From the NCBI GenBank assembly GCA_015711895.1, contig MU158606.1, positions 1,894 to 34,671 of the forward strand: a stretch of DNA of 32,778 bases. Direction: 5' to 3'. Below the pieces are notes generated by a model. It was not told the origin of the DNA. It did no database searches and was given only the letters and a program-made list of their open reading frames with translations. Source of the stretch: Candidatus Solincola tengchongensis (lineage in GTDB: Bacteria; Actinomycetota; Geothermincolia; Geothermincolales; RBG-13-55-18). Position numbers and translations under genes: made by a program. How positions within the stretch are numbered: the stretch's first letter is position 1; each line of letters opens with the position of its first letter. Below, piece by piece: positions 18,252 to 27,441 of this stretch.

Positions 18252-19070
18252 TCAGAGGGGCATGTTGCGGGCTATCTCCTCCTCCTCCAGGTACTGGTCG
18301 AGCCGGGCGAGGAGGAGGTTCCAGTCCACCAGGTGCCCGTCGAACTCCGGGCCGTCCACGCAGGCGAAGCGCGTCTTTCCGTCCACCTCGCACCGGCAGG
18401 TCCCGCACATGCCCGTCCCATCCAGCATTATGGAGTTCAGGCTCACCTTGGTGGGTACGCCGAATTCCCGGGTCACCGCGGAGGCGAACTTCATCATCAC
18501 CGCCGGGCCGATGGCCATCACCAGGTCCGCCCCTTCCTCCTTCAGGACCTGCTCCAGCGCCCAGGTGACCCTGCCGGAGAGCCCCTTGGAGCCGTCGTCG
18601 GTGGTCACCAGCAGGCGGTCGGTGACCTCGGTCATCTCCTCCTCCAGAATGAGCAGCCCCGCGGTACGGGCTCCGATGATGCCCGTGACCCGGTTGCCGG
18701 CGCGGCGCATCTCCCGGCAGATGGGGTAGATGGCGGCGATCCCCACGCCGCCTCCCACGCAGACCACGTGCCCGAAGCGGTCGATCTCCGTCGGTCTGCC
18801 CAGGGGGCCCACCAGGTCGAGTATCTCCTCGCCTGCCTCCATACGGCTGAGCTTGGCCGTGGAGCGGCCCACCACCTGGAAGACGAGGCGTATCCAGCCT
18901 TCCCGGCTGTCCCAGTCGCATAGCGTGAGGGGGAAGCGCTCGCCCCGTTCGTCCAGGCGGAGGATGACGAACTGCCCCGCCCGGGCCCGCCTGGCGATGC
19001 CCTCAGCGCGCACTCTCACGGAATGGACGCGCTCGGCGAGGTCCTCCTTGGATAAGATGGCATAACTCAT
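18252..19070 (-). CDS. Sulfide/dihydroorotate-dehydrogenase-like FAD/NAD-binding protein, NfnA-like
   Basis: RARAGQFVILRLDERGERFPLTLCDWD, VGGGVGIAAIYPICREM, C-terminal [2Fe-2S] region LDGTGMCGTCRCEVDGKTRFACVDGPEFDGHLVDWN. Confidence 0.88.
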   Translation of the reverse strand: MSYAILSKEDLAERVHSVRVRAEGIARRARAGQFVILRLDERGERFPLTLCDWDSREGWIRLVFQVVGRSTAKLSRMEAGEEILDLVGPLGRPTEIDRFGHVVCVGGGVGIAAIYPICREMRRAGNRVTGIIGARTAGLLILEEEMTEVTDRLLVTTDDGSKGLSGRVTWALEQVLKEEGADLVMAIGPAVMMKFASAVTREFGVPTKVSLNSIMLDGTGMCGTCRCEVDGKTRFACVDGPEFDGHLVDWNLLLARLDQYLEEEEIARNMPL

Positions 19071-19861
19071 GCTTCCACTCCCAGTTCCTGGAAAAGCCTT
19101 TCCTTGATGCGGCGTATCTCCTCCACGAAGGCCGGATCGGCGTCGTAAGGGCTTGTGCCCTCCAGGTCGGCGCGCCGGATGTTCTGGTTGTAGGATATGG
19201 AGCCCAGGTAGGGCATCCCGTCCAGGCGGGACCGCACCAGCTCCTCCTCATCCGGGGACTGCACCTTGTTGAGGACCACGAAGACGCGCCGCACCTTGAG
19301 GTCTCCCGCCAGCCTGCGGATGGAATTGGCCGTCTGCAGGCTGCGCATCCCGGGCTCGATGACCACAATCATGGCGTCCACCGCTCCCGCCGTCCCCCGG
19401 CCCAAGTGCTCCAGGCCGGCCTCCATGTCCATGATCACCACGTCCTTGCGGGCCAGGAGGAGGTGCTGCAGGAGGGCCTTGAGCATCACCGACTCCGGGC
19501 ACACGCAACCCCCGCCGCCCTCCTTGACCGTGCCCATGACCAGGAGGCGTACCCCCTTGTGCACTTTGGACAGCGCTTCCGGGAGGTCGTCCACCTTGGG
19601 GTTCATCTTGAAATAAGTGCCGAAGGTGCCGGGCTTGGAATCGGTGCGCTCGGCGATGAGCTCCTTCATGTCGGCGATGGGGACCACGCCCTCCATCTCC
19701 TCCTCGGGGATGCCCAGGCTGGAGGCCAGGTTGGCGTCGGGATCGGCGTCCACGGCCACCACATTGTATCCCTCCTCAGCCAGGAGGCGGGCCAAGCCGC
19801 CGGCCAGGGTGGTCTTGCCCACTCCGCCTTTCCCGGTCACGGCTATCTTCAAGGCGATCAC
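19067..19861 (-). CDS. cooC: CooC-like MinD/ParA-family ATPase (CODH nickel-insertion accessory)
   Basis: KIAVTGKGGVGKTTLAGGLARLLAEEGYNVVAVDADPDANLASSLG; GGGGCVCPES contains the CxC motif of CooC; GTG start with RBS; stop overlaps the nfnA start. Confidence 0.82.
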   Translation of the reverse strand: MIALKIAVTGKGGVGKTTLAGGLARLLAEEGYNVVAVDADPDANLASSLGIPEEEMEGVVPIADMKELIAERTDSKPGTFGTYFKMNPKVDDLPEALSKVHKGVRLLVMGTVKEGGGGCVCPESVMLKALLQHLLLARKDVVIMDMEAGLEHLGRGTAGAVDAMIVVIEPGMRSLQTANSIRRLAGDLKVRRVFVVLNKVQSPDEEELVRSRLDGMPYLGSISYNQNIRRADLEGTSPYDADPAFVEEIRRIKERLFQELGVEA

Positions 19862-20211
19862 TCCTTCCCGCCCGAGCGTCTGATGGCAATATATGGTAAT
19901 TTTCCCGCTACGAGTTCACAGGCCGCGGCTTTCCGGAAGAATTATACTACAGGGCCGGACCGCATCCGGTATGGCGGTGGCCCAAAGTGACGTCCCTCCG
20001 GAGGCCACCCGATTTCCTTTATGCACGAACATGATCCCCGAAAATGTTTACCGTCCGGAGGCGGCGTGTTACTATTTCCCTGAAACCACCTTGCCTCACA
20101 GGCATTTTCTGTTTATCGAGGCGCAACGACACAGCATGTTTCGTCGCCTCGCAAAACCGGTAGAGGAGAGCTTGAGGAGAGTTCTCGAAAGAGTGAAGGA
20201 GATGCCGTAAC

Positions 20212-21429
20212 GTGCCCGGAGCAGTCGGGGACCGCCGTTATCTGGTTATCGTGAACCCCGTTTCGCGTGGCGGCAAGGCCCAGGAGGAGGGGATCTGGCT
20301 GCTCAACCGCCTCAAGCGGGCCGGGGTGGAATACGAGGCCCTCTTCACCGAGCGGGCCGGACACGCCGAGGAGATGGTGGTCAAATGGGCGGAGGATTTC
20401 GACGTGGTGGTGTCCGTGTCCGGGGACGGAACCACCAACGAGATAATCAACGGGATTATGAAAGTCCCTTCCTCCCGCCTCAAACTGGCCATGTTCCCGG
20501 CGGGCACCGCGGACGACTTCGCTTCCAACATGGGCTACGACCGCAAGGACAAGGAACAGGCCCTGCGCGCCATTCTGGGGGACTGCTGCCGCACCATCGA
20601 CCTCATCCGTTACGACAGTCGCTATGCGGCGGTAACTTTCGGCCTGGGCGTGGACTCGGAAATCGCCGATGGTGCCTATAAGTGGAAGCGTTTCCGCATC
20701 CCGGCTTACTTTTACAGCGGCCTGAAGAAGTGCTTCTTCGAGGAGAGGAAGCGTTACTTCGTGCGCTTCGACTATGAGGGCCAGACCTTCGAGGACTGGG
20801 TGCTCATCGCCATATTGTGCAACGCGCCCTTGTTCGGTAGGTACATCAAGATACACCCCGAGGCCCGCATGAACGACGGCATCCTTGGTCTGACCATTGG
20901 ACGGGAGATGCCCAACGTGTACGGGCTGGTGCTCTTCCTCTTCGCCTGCATGGGAGGGCGGCACGGCTTTTCCCGCAAGGTCTCCTTCCACCAGGTGCGC
21001 AGGATGCGGGTGGAGTGCAAGACGGACACCTATGCCCAGATCGACGGCGAGGTGTACAAGTTCGATGCCGGCCGGGTGATCGAGCTCTCGGTGGTGCCCG
21101 ATGCCCTCAGGGTCCTGGTACCGCCGGAATCCCTTCGTGACCGCAGGCTCCCCTTCGTGCCCCGCGAGGAGCCACCGCAGCCTCTGCAGTTGCGCTTAAT
21201 TCCGCCGCAGGCGGGAGTGGCCGAAGAACTGGAGGCGCTCTCCCGACGGGTTAAAGCTAGGGTGGAACAGGCCCTGGAGGCGGCGCGGGAACATCGACGG
21301 CGCTTTGCTTTTCCCGGCTTTGTGGATCAGGCGGGCAGGCAGCAGTCCTTCGATTTCGATAGAGAGGAGATGAAGCTGGTGCGCCGGGCGGCGAGGCGTC
21401 TCAGGAAAGAACTGGTAAAGGGAATATGA
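20212..21429 (+). CDS. Diacylglycerol kinase family (YegS/BmrU-like) lipid kinase
   Basis: RYLVIVNPVSRGGKAQEEG, VSVSGDGTTNEIINGI, LAMFPAGTADDFASNMGY, TDTYAQIDGEVYKFD; GTG start with upstream aaggag. Confidence 0.9.
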   Translation: MPGAVGDRRYLVIVNPVSRGGKAQEEGIWLLNRLKRAGVEYEALFTERAGHAEEMVVKWAEDFDVVVSVSGDGTTNEIINGIMKVPSSRLKLAMFPAGTADDFASNMGYDRKDKEQALRAILGDCCRTIDLIRYDSRYAAVTFGLGVDSEIADGAYKWKRFRIPAYFYSGLKKCFFEERKRYFVRFDYEGQTFEDWVLIAILCNAPLFGRYIKIHPEARMNDGILGLTIGREMPNVYGLVLFLFACMGGRHGFSRKVSFHQVRRMRVECKTDTYAQIDGEVYKFDAGRVIELSVVPDALRVLVPPESLRDRRLPFVPREEPPQPLQLRLIPPQAGVAEELEALSRRVKARVEQALEAAREHRRRFAFPGFVDQAGRQQSFDFDREEMKLVRRAARRLRKELVKGI

Positions 21430-21536
21430 CCGCGCCGTAAAAGTTCACTCTCGGTTAACATTAAACCGGCCGCGGAGTATGGGTAATAAAGGTTGATCTA
21501 TATCATTCTTTTACCCCTTTTAACCACCGGAGAGCC

Positions 21537-21565
21537 TTGACACCAATGCTCATCTTTGATAACTT
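21537..21565 (+). promoter_or_regulatory. Candidate promoter of an intergenic RNA
   Basis: Perfect TTGACA (21537..21542), 17-nt spacer, TAACTT (TANNNT). Confidence 0.45.
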
Positions 21566-21605
21566 CAAGACGTCGGGTGGGGATGATATGTAGATCATAT
21601 AGAGC

Positions 21606-21631
21606 AAGCCCCATCCGGGGCTTAAGTTTTT
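21606..21631 (+). terminator. Hairpin followed by T-run
   Basis: AAGCCCC-atcc-GGGGCTT then aagTTTTT. Confidence 0.55.
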
Positions 21632-21762
21632 GAACCTTGAAAGTGAGGTCCTACGCTATTAGCTGCCGGCCAACCCCATATGCCCTATAGCATGAGATGA
21701 CTTCAGCACATTCCACCCCCTGAATAGCCCTATCCGCCGGTGGCTAATAGCAACTCTTATAG

Positions 21763-21790
21763 AGGAGGCGCTACGGCGCCTCCTTTCTAT
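21763..21790 (+). terminator. Rho-independent terminator with UACG tetraloop
   Basis: AGGAGGCGC-TACG-GCGCCTCCT then TTCTATTT; overlaps the 3-prime end of the minus-strand radical SAM gene. Confidence 0.65.
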
Positions 21791-22898
21791 TTCCTCGGCC
21801 TCGCTTGAGGGTTGACGGTCGGAAGGGTTCGGGACGGGCGAGCTCCGGCCTCCCGCAGGGAGGCTCCCCCGGCCCCGCGCAGTGCACGTGGCAGTTGGCG
21901 GTGCATCCCTCGATCGGCGAGAACCTCTCCGGGCCGGTGCGGCGCGAGAAGGGCATGGGGAAAGCCTCGCAGTGAGGGAGGCCGGGGGAATCGGCGGCCT
22001 CCGACGGCAATTCCTGGCATACGGCGTAGGTCATGCCCAGCTTGCCGGACAGGGAGGCGGCGAGGCGGTGGAACTTCAGCCGTCCGGCGGTCGGGAGCAT
22101 GTAACCGCTGGAGGTCGCGGAGCGGTCGAAAATGTAGTCCTCCATGAGGCGGCGGCCCTCCAGCGCGGAGCGGGTAGCAACAGCTTCCGCCAGTGCCTTG
22201 CGGGTGGCCGCGGTGAAGCGGCCCGTTGAGCTCACCACATGGCGGGCGCCGGCGAGGGAGGCGTCACGGAGCAGCTCCTCCAGGCGTTCGTCCCAATCCG
22301 CACCGTAGGTTGCCCTCCAGAGGTGGGGGATGAAGGGGTCCAGGCGGAGGGTGGCGGGCAATCCTCTGGAGGTGGCCCAGGAGAGGGCTTCCAGCCTCTT
22401 TTCATAAGGGGGCGCAGCCGGGGATAGCAGGCGGAGCACTTCGGGCGGACCCTCGATGGTCACCTCCAGGAAGAAGTAGCCGCCGCCCGGAAAACCCTCC
22501 ACGGGGTCGAGGAAGGAGGGATCACCTTTGGTTATCAGATGAAAACTTATTCCCCAGCGCACCAGCACCCGTATCAGCTCGAGCATCACCCGCCTGAGTT
22601 CCGGAACCGCTTGGCAGGGGTCGGTGACATTGGAGATGGAGATGGGCGGGCAGAGCTCAAGCGCCGAGAGCTCCCTCTTTACCACCTCGGCCAGATTTGA
22701 ATACACCTGCATGCTGGAATCGGATGAACGGGAATATACGGCATCCCTGGCATAGCAGTACAGGCAGCTGTGGGTGCAATGCGGCCTCCCCGGGGGCGTG
22801 ACGTTCAATATCCACTTGTGGTAGCACTTGCGCCCCGGGCCGCGGTAAGGAAAGTCGTGCAGGGTGGGAGACCTGCGTTCCACGAACATGACGTCCAT
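21771..22898 (-). CDS. SPL (spore photoproduct lyase)-like radical SAM protein
   Basis: Cluster motif CTHSCLYCYARDAV (Cx3Cx2C), PPISISNVTDPCQAVP, FHLITKGDPSFL; start at 22898 (MDVMFVERR) preferred over 23018. Confidence 0.85.
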   Translation of the reverse strand: MDVMFVERRSPTLHDFPYRGPGRKCYHKWILNVTPPGRPHCTHSCLYCYARDAVYSRSSDSSMQVYSNLAEVVKRELSALELCPPISISNVTDPCQAVPELRRVMLELIRVLVRWGISFHLITKGDPSFLDPVEGFPGGGYFFLEVTIEGPPEVLRLLSPAAPPYEKRLEALSWATSRGLPATLRLDPFIPHLWRATYGADWDERLEELLRDASLAGARHVVSSTGRFTAATRKALAEAVATRSALEGRRLMEDYIFDRSATSSGYMLPTAGRLKFHRLAASLSGKLGMTYAVCQELPSEAADSPGLPHCEAFPMPFSRRTGPERFSPIEGCTANCHVHCAGPGEPPCGRPELARPEPFRPSTLKRGRGNRKEAP

Positions 22899-23381
22899 GG
22901 TTCCATGATAAGGGAAGGGAACGGCGGGCTCATCCCGAAGGCGGCGTTTTCGCCGAAGAAGAAGGATAGACTCCCGTCTTCCTCTCGGGAAGTATGCAGT
23001 GATTTCATATACTCTCAAGTGCGGGAGGAGCGGTAGGGCTACGGCGCTGCTCCCGTCCGGGCTGGCCTTTCGGCTCCAAGAACGGAGGGATGAGAGGGAG
23101 GCCCCTCGGGCTTTTTCGTTGCGAATGGTGTGCAGCTAAACGACGCGAGAACCTCTGGCCTGTGGGGGGAGCGTTTTCCCGCGGAACGCTTGTGCCGTTG
23201 TGCGTTTCCGCCTATACCCCTTGACGCAAGGGGGAATTTTTCCCACCAGCGTGGAGTTCTGAGCCGATCCCGCTGTGTCAGTATTTCGGCCCTGTGGAAT
23301 TCGGGAGAGAAAGGGGCGATTTCACTCCGGCCGTCCGCCCGACGCCGGACGCGTTTGCCGCCCTGTCGGCAGCTGCCTCTG

Positions 23382-23410
23382 TTGCCATTCCCCTCCGGTA
23401 AATCTATAAT
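23382..23410 (+). promoter_or_regulatory. Sigma-70-like promoter upstream of the thiolase/fad operon
   Basis: TTGCCA - 17 nt - TATAAT. Confidence 0.65.
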
Positions 23411-23604
23411 GTTGGGCGGCGGTTCGAGTTAATAACCAGGGTAAGGTCGCGGCCATGGACGAAGCAGCTATCGCTCCGCACCCAATCCTCCCACCTTTGT
23501 CAGAAGCGGGACCCGTCACTTTTCCGGCGCGTCCCCTTGAAATACATTCCGGGCGGAAAGATCATCCCGTACCGCAATCCTTTTACAGGTGAAGGAGGTA
23601 AGTA

Positions 23605-24795
23605 ATGGCCAGGGAACTGCAGGAAGTCTACCTCATCGACGCCTGCCGGACGGCCTTCGGGAAGGCGCGGCCGGACGGCATCTTCGCCCAGACCAGGGCC
23701 GACGACATGGTGGTCAAGGTCATCCGCTCCCTCCTGGAGAGGAACCCCGAGGTGCCCAGAGACAGGATCGACGACAACATCTGGGCCGCTTCCACCCAGT
23801 GGGGAGACCAGGGCCTGACCATCGGGCGCACCACGGCCATCCTGGCCGGGCTGCCTGTGACCACGCCGGGCTGCGCTGTGGACCGCATGTGCTCGGGCGC
23901 CCTTACCGCCGCGGCCTTCGGGGCCTCTCAAATACAGGTGGGCGCCGCCGACTTGATCATCGCCGGCGGGGTTGAGCACATGTTCCGCCATCCCATGGGA
24001 CAGGGAGCGGACCCCAACCCACGCTTCCTGGCTGAGAAGCTAGTGGACCAGAGCGCCCTGAACATGGGCATGACCGCCGAGAACCTGCACGACATGTATC
24101 CCGACATCACCAAGGACATCTGTGACGAGTACGCGCTCCTGTCGCAGCAGAAGGCCAAAAAGGCCCTGGACGAGGGGAAGATCGCCAAGATCCTGGTGCC
24201 CATGACGGTATGGACGGGCAACGGGTGGAAGGTGGCGGACAGGGACGAGCAGCCCCGCCCCGACGCCACGTTGGAGGGCATGAAGGACCTGCGCACCCCC
24301 TTCCGGGTCAAGGGGAGGGTCACCCCGGGCAACGCCTCCGGGCTCAACGACGGCGCCGCCGGCGTCATCCTGGCCTCGGAGAAGGCGGTCAAGGAATACG
24401 GCCTCAAGCCCCGCATGCGGCTGGTGCAGTACGCCTTCGCCGCCGTGAAGCCGGAGATCATGGGGCTCGGGCCGGTGCCCGCCACCAAGAAGGTGCTGGA
24501 GAGGGCGGGCATGAAGTTCGACGACCTGGACGTCATCGAGCTCAACGAGGCCTTCGCCGTGCAGTGCGTGGTGTTCATGAAGGAGTTCGGGATGCAGCTG
24601 GTCGACGATCCGCGCCTCAACCCCTGGGGAGGGGCCATCGCCTACGGGCATCCTCTGGCCTCCTCCGGTGGACGCCTCCTGGCCCACCTGGCCTACCAGT
24701 TCGAGGAGAACCCCAAGCTGAAGTACGGCTTGGCCACCCTGTGTGTGGGCCTGGGACAGGGCGCTTCCATGATCTGGGAGAACGTCCAGAACTGA
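23605..24795 (+). CDS. Thiolase family protein (acetyl-CoA C-acyltransferase)
   Basis: AVDRMCSGALTAAAFGASQIQVG, ELNEAFAVQ, YGHPLASSGGRL; RBS gaaggaggt. Confidence 0.95.
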   Translation: MARELQEVYLIDACRTAFGKARPDGIFAQTRADDMVVKVIRSLLERNPEVPRDRIDDNIWAASTQWGDQGLTIGRTTAILAGLPVTTPGCAVDRMCSGALTAAAFGASQIQVGAADLIIAGGVEHMFRHPMGQGADPNPRFLAEKLVDQSALNMGMTAENLHDMYPDITKDICDEYALLSQQKAKKALDEGKIAKILVPMTVWTGNGWKVADRDEQPRPDATLEGMKDLRTPFRVKGRVTPGNASGLNDGAAGVILASEKAVKEYGLKPRMRLVQYAFAAVKPEIMGLGPVPATKKVLERAGMKFDDLDVIELNEAFAVQCVVFMKEFGMQLVDDPRLNPWGGAIAYGHPLASSGGRLLAHLAYQFEENPKLKYGLATLCVGLGQGASMIWENVQN

Positions 24796-24821
24796 TCGAG
24801 GGATAAGGAAAGGAGGAAGCG

Positions 24822-26864
24822 ATGCCCGAGGAGCTGGTCACCCACTTCAAGGAGACCTACTACGACTCGCCGGCCGGCAAGGTCGCCATAGTGACCATGG
24901 ACAACGGCGAGGATTACCGCAAGCCCAACACCTTCGGCTTCGGGGCCATGCAGAGCCTCAACGAGTGCCTGGACCGCATACAGGCCCAGGGCGACGTGAA
25001 GGCCATGGTCCTCACCGGCAAGCCCTTCATCTTCGCCGCCGGGGCCGACCTCACCCAGGTCCCCCAGGTGAAGACCAAAGAACAGGCCATGGAGATCGCC
25101 CGGGCGGGGCACGCCGCTTTCAAGCGCATCATAGACCTCCCCTTCGTCACCGTGGCCGCGGTGAACGGAGTGGCCCTGGGAGGGGGGCTGGAGATCGCTC
25201 TGGCCTGCAAGTACCGCACCGTGGCCTCCAGCGTGGAGCACATCGGCTTCCCGGAATGCTTCCTGGGCCTCATCCCCGGATGGGGCGGGACCACCCTGCT
25301 CCCCAAGCTGGTGGGTCCGGAGAAGGCCATCCAGGTCATCATCTACAACGCCCTGAACAACAACCGCATGATCAAGGCCAAAGAGGCCCTGGACATGGGC
25401 ATCATGGACCGCATGTTCGAGCCGGTGGACCTCCTGGACAAGAGCGTGCAGTTCGCCGTGGACCTGGTCCTGGGCAAGGAGAAGGTGGAGAGGCCGGAGC
25501 CCGACTGGTCCAACCTGGACTCCCTGGTGGAACAGGCCAAGGCCTTCGCCGACTCAAAGGTGCACGGTAACTCCCGCGCCCCCTACATGGCCATAGACAT
25601 CATCGCCAAGGCCAGGGACATCACCATCGACGAGGGGTTCGCCCTGGAGGACGAGGCCCTGGGCGAGCTCATCCCCTCGCCCCAGATGCAGGCCGGGGCT
25701 TACGCCTTCGACCTCACCCAGCGCCGGGCCCGCAAGCCGGTGGGGGTCCCGGAGGGCCAGCCGCTTCCGGTGCGCAAGGTGGGCATCCTGGGCGCCGGGC
25801 TCATGGGCAGCCAACTTGCGGTGCTCTTCCTGCGCCGCATGCAGATCCCCGTGGTCATCAAGGACATCAAGCAGGAGTTCGTGGACCGCGGCGTGAACTA
25901 CATCCAGCAGGAGATCAACCGCCAGGCGGAGAAGGGGCGCATCGACAAGGAGCGGGTGCCCTGGCTGCTCAGCCTGGTGGAGCCCACCCTGGACTACAAG
26001 GATATGGCGGAGTGCGACTTCATCATCGAGGCCGTCCTGGAGGAGATGCCCATAAAGAAACAGGTCTTCGGAGAGATAGAGGAGCATATCGCGGAGACGG
26101 CCATACTGGCCACCAACACCTCCTCCCTCTCGGTGACGGAGATGGCCTCCGACCTCAAGCACCCGGAGCGGGTGGTGGGCTTCCACTTCTTCAACCCGGT
26201 GGCGGCCATGCCCCTCCTGGAGATCATCAAGGCGGAGAAGACCAACGACCCCACACTCATCACCGCCTTCGACGTGGGAAAGAAGCTGGGCAAGCGGTGC
26301 GTTCTGTGCAAGGACGCCCCGGCCTTCGTGGTCAACCGCCTGCTCATCCGCTCCATGGTGGAGACCATCAAGCTGGTGGATGAGGGCAACGACTTCAAGG
26401 ATGTGGACCAGGCCCTATGGGCCCTGGGGACCCCCATGCCCCCCTTCGCCCTCCTGGCCCTGGTGGGCCCGGCCATCGCCATGCACGCCACGGAGACCCT
26501 GGCCGCCGCCTTCCCCGAGCGCTATTTCGTGAGCGACAACCTCAGGGAGCTGGTGGCCCGCAAGAAGCCCGGCGTGTATGGCCCGGACGGCGAGGTGGAC
26601 CCCGAGGTGCGTGAGTTCTGGAAGCAGGCCGACCCGCCGAAGAAGGCCACGCCGGAGGAGATGCGCGACCGGGTGAGCCTGGCCCTGGCCGACGAGGCCT
26701 GGCACATGCTGGAGGACGGCGTGGTGGGCGCCCCGCAGGAGATCGACATCTGCATGATATTCGGCGCCGGCTACCCCTTCTACATGGGCGGGCTTACCAA
26801 GTACCTGGATTACGCGGGGTACTCCGAGAAGGCTCGCGGCAAGAAGTTCCACCCCGAGGACTGA
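24822..26864 (+). CDS. Bifunctional enoyl-CoA hydratase / 3-hydroxyacyl-CoA dehydrogenase (FadB/FadJ-like)
   Basis: N-terminal crotonase (FAAGADLTQ, VNGVALGGGLEIALAC, LGLIPGWGGT) and C-terminal 3HCDH (VGILGAGLMGSQLA, ATNTSSLSVTEMA, VVGFHFFNPVAAMPLLEII). Confidence 0.95.
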   Translation: MPEELVTHFKETYYDSPAGKVAIVTMDNGEDYRKPNTFGFGAMQSLNECLDRIQAQGDVKAMVLTGKPFIFAAGADLTQVPQVKTKEQAMEIARAGHAAFKRIIDLPFVTVAAVNGVALGGGLEIALACKYRTVASSVEHIGFPECFLGLIPGWGGTTLLPKLVGPEKAIQVIIYNALNNNRMIKAKEALDMGIMDRMFEPVDLLDKSVQFAVDLVLGKEKVERPEPDWSNLDSLVEQAKAFADSKVHGNSRAPYMAIDIIAKARDITIDEGFALEDEALGELIPSPQMQAGAYAFDLTQRRARKPVGVPEGQPLPVRKVGILGAGLMGSQLAVLFLRRMQIPVVIKDIKQEFVDRGVNYIQQEINRQAEKGRIDKERVPWLLSLVEPTLDYKDMAECDFIIEAVLEEMPIKKQVFGEIEEHIAETAILATNTSSLSVTEMASDLKHPERVVGFHFFNPVAAMPLLEIIKAEKTNDPTLITAFDVGKKLGKRCVLCKDAPAFVVNRLLIRSMVETIKLVDEGNDFKDVDQALWALGTPMPPFALLALVGPAIAMHATETLAAAFPERYFVSDNLRELVARKKPGVYGPDGEVDPEVREFWKQADPPKKATPEEMRDRVSLALADEAWHMLEDGVVGAPQEIDICMIFGAGYPFYMGGLTKYLDYAGYSEKARGKKFHPED

Positions 26865-26880
26865 GGGAAGAAGGTAGACA

Positions 26881-26910
26881 GCGGCCCCCCTCGCGGGGGC
26901 CGCTTCTTTA
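26881..26910 (+). terminator. Rho-independent terminator of the fad operon
   Basis: GCGGCCCCC-ctcgc-GGGGGCCGC followed by ttcttta. Confidence 0.88.
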
Positions 26911-27010
26911 TGGGGCCAGGTCTTGAATCTTACATACGGTGAAGAAGGGTATGTCCGTCCCGCCCCTCCCCCGCCGCTTCTTTACGGAGCCAGGTCTTGA
27001 ATCTTGCCTA
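26900..27010 (+). repeat. Direct duplication of the left element end
   Basis: 26900..26936 ccgcttctttatggggccaggtcttgaatcttacata versus 26974..27010 ccgcttctttacggagccaggtcttgaatcttgccta, 33/37 identical. Confidence 0.75.
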
Positions 27011-27379
27011 CCAGGGCAGGTCATATTCATTTGAGGCCTCGCATGAGGATTTGAGGGAGATTCGTCCATGTAAGCGACTATTCATTCCCCCGGACACCCA
27101 GATGGCCCTTCTCGAGCTGATTCGAAAAAGATTCGTCGGTATGCTTATATGTGGCTCTCTCGACCCCGAAAGCCGCACCTTTGAACGTCGCCGCCGTTAC
27201 AGCCCTCTTTCCGGATACACGGCTCTCCCGACCCCGAAAGAGGCTGCGTCCTGATGAGCAAAACCCTTAAACGACCCCTCCCGCTGAAATATCGGTGACG
27301 GTATACGTTCTCGGTGGTCTTTGTGCTATGGCCATCGCCCCTCCTGAGATCGTGTATGCAAAATTCAAGACCTGACCCC
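26912..27379. mobile_element. Nonautonomous element bounded by inverted repeats (REP/RAYT-like or MITE-like)
   Basis: Left end ggggccaggtcttgaatcttacata (26912..26936) and right end tatgcaaaattcaagacctgacccc (27355..27379) are inverted copies, 22/25 identical; no transposase ORF inside. Confidence 0.6.
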
Positions 27380-27441
27380 AAATCGTTTTGATAGAATATC
27401 CTCTGCAGGACCCAATCCCAGGAAGGCAAGTCGAGCTGAGC

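Larger units (their letters stand above)
21572..21790 (+). ncRNA. Candidate structured non-coding RNA, family unknown
   Basis: 16-bp helix 21655..21670 with 21736..21751 (all 16 positions pair, two G-U), hairpin 21606..21623, ending in a C(UACG)G-capped terminator; no coding potential on plus strand. Confidence 0.5.

Noticed and set aside
20113-20991. 292-aa minus-strand ORF opposite the diacylglycerol kinase gene
   Set aside because: Antisense to a well-supported gene with low-complexity composition; spurious.
24040-24687. Long antisense ORFs across the thiolase and FadB/J genes (also 23928..24638, 25554..26186)
   Set aside because: Shadow ORFs from GC codon bias; the sense strands encode intact recognised enzymes.
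26997-27254. 85-aa plus-strand ORF inside the TIR-bounded element as a possible transposase
   Set aside because: No HUH/Y1 transposase motif and too short; at best a relic.
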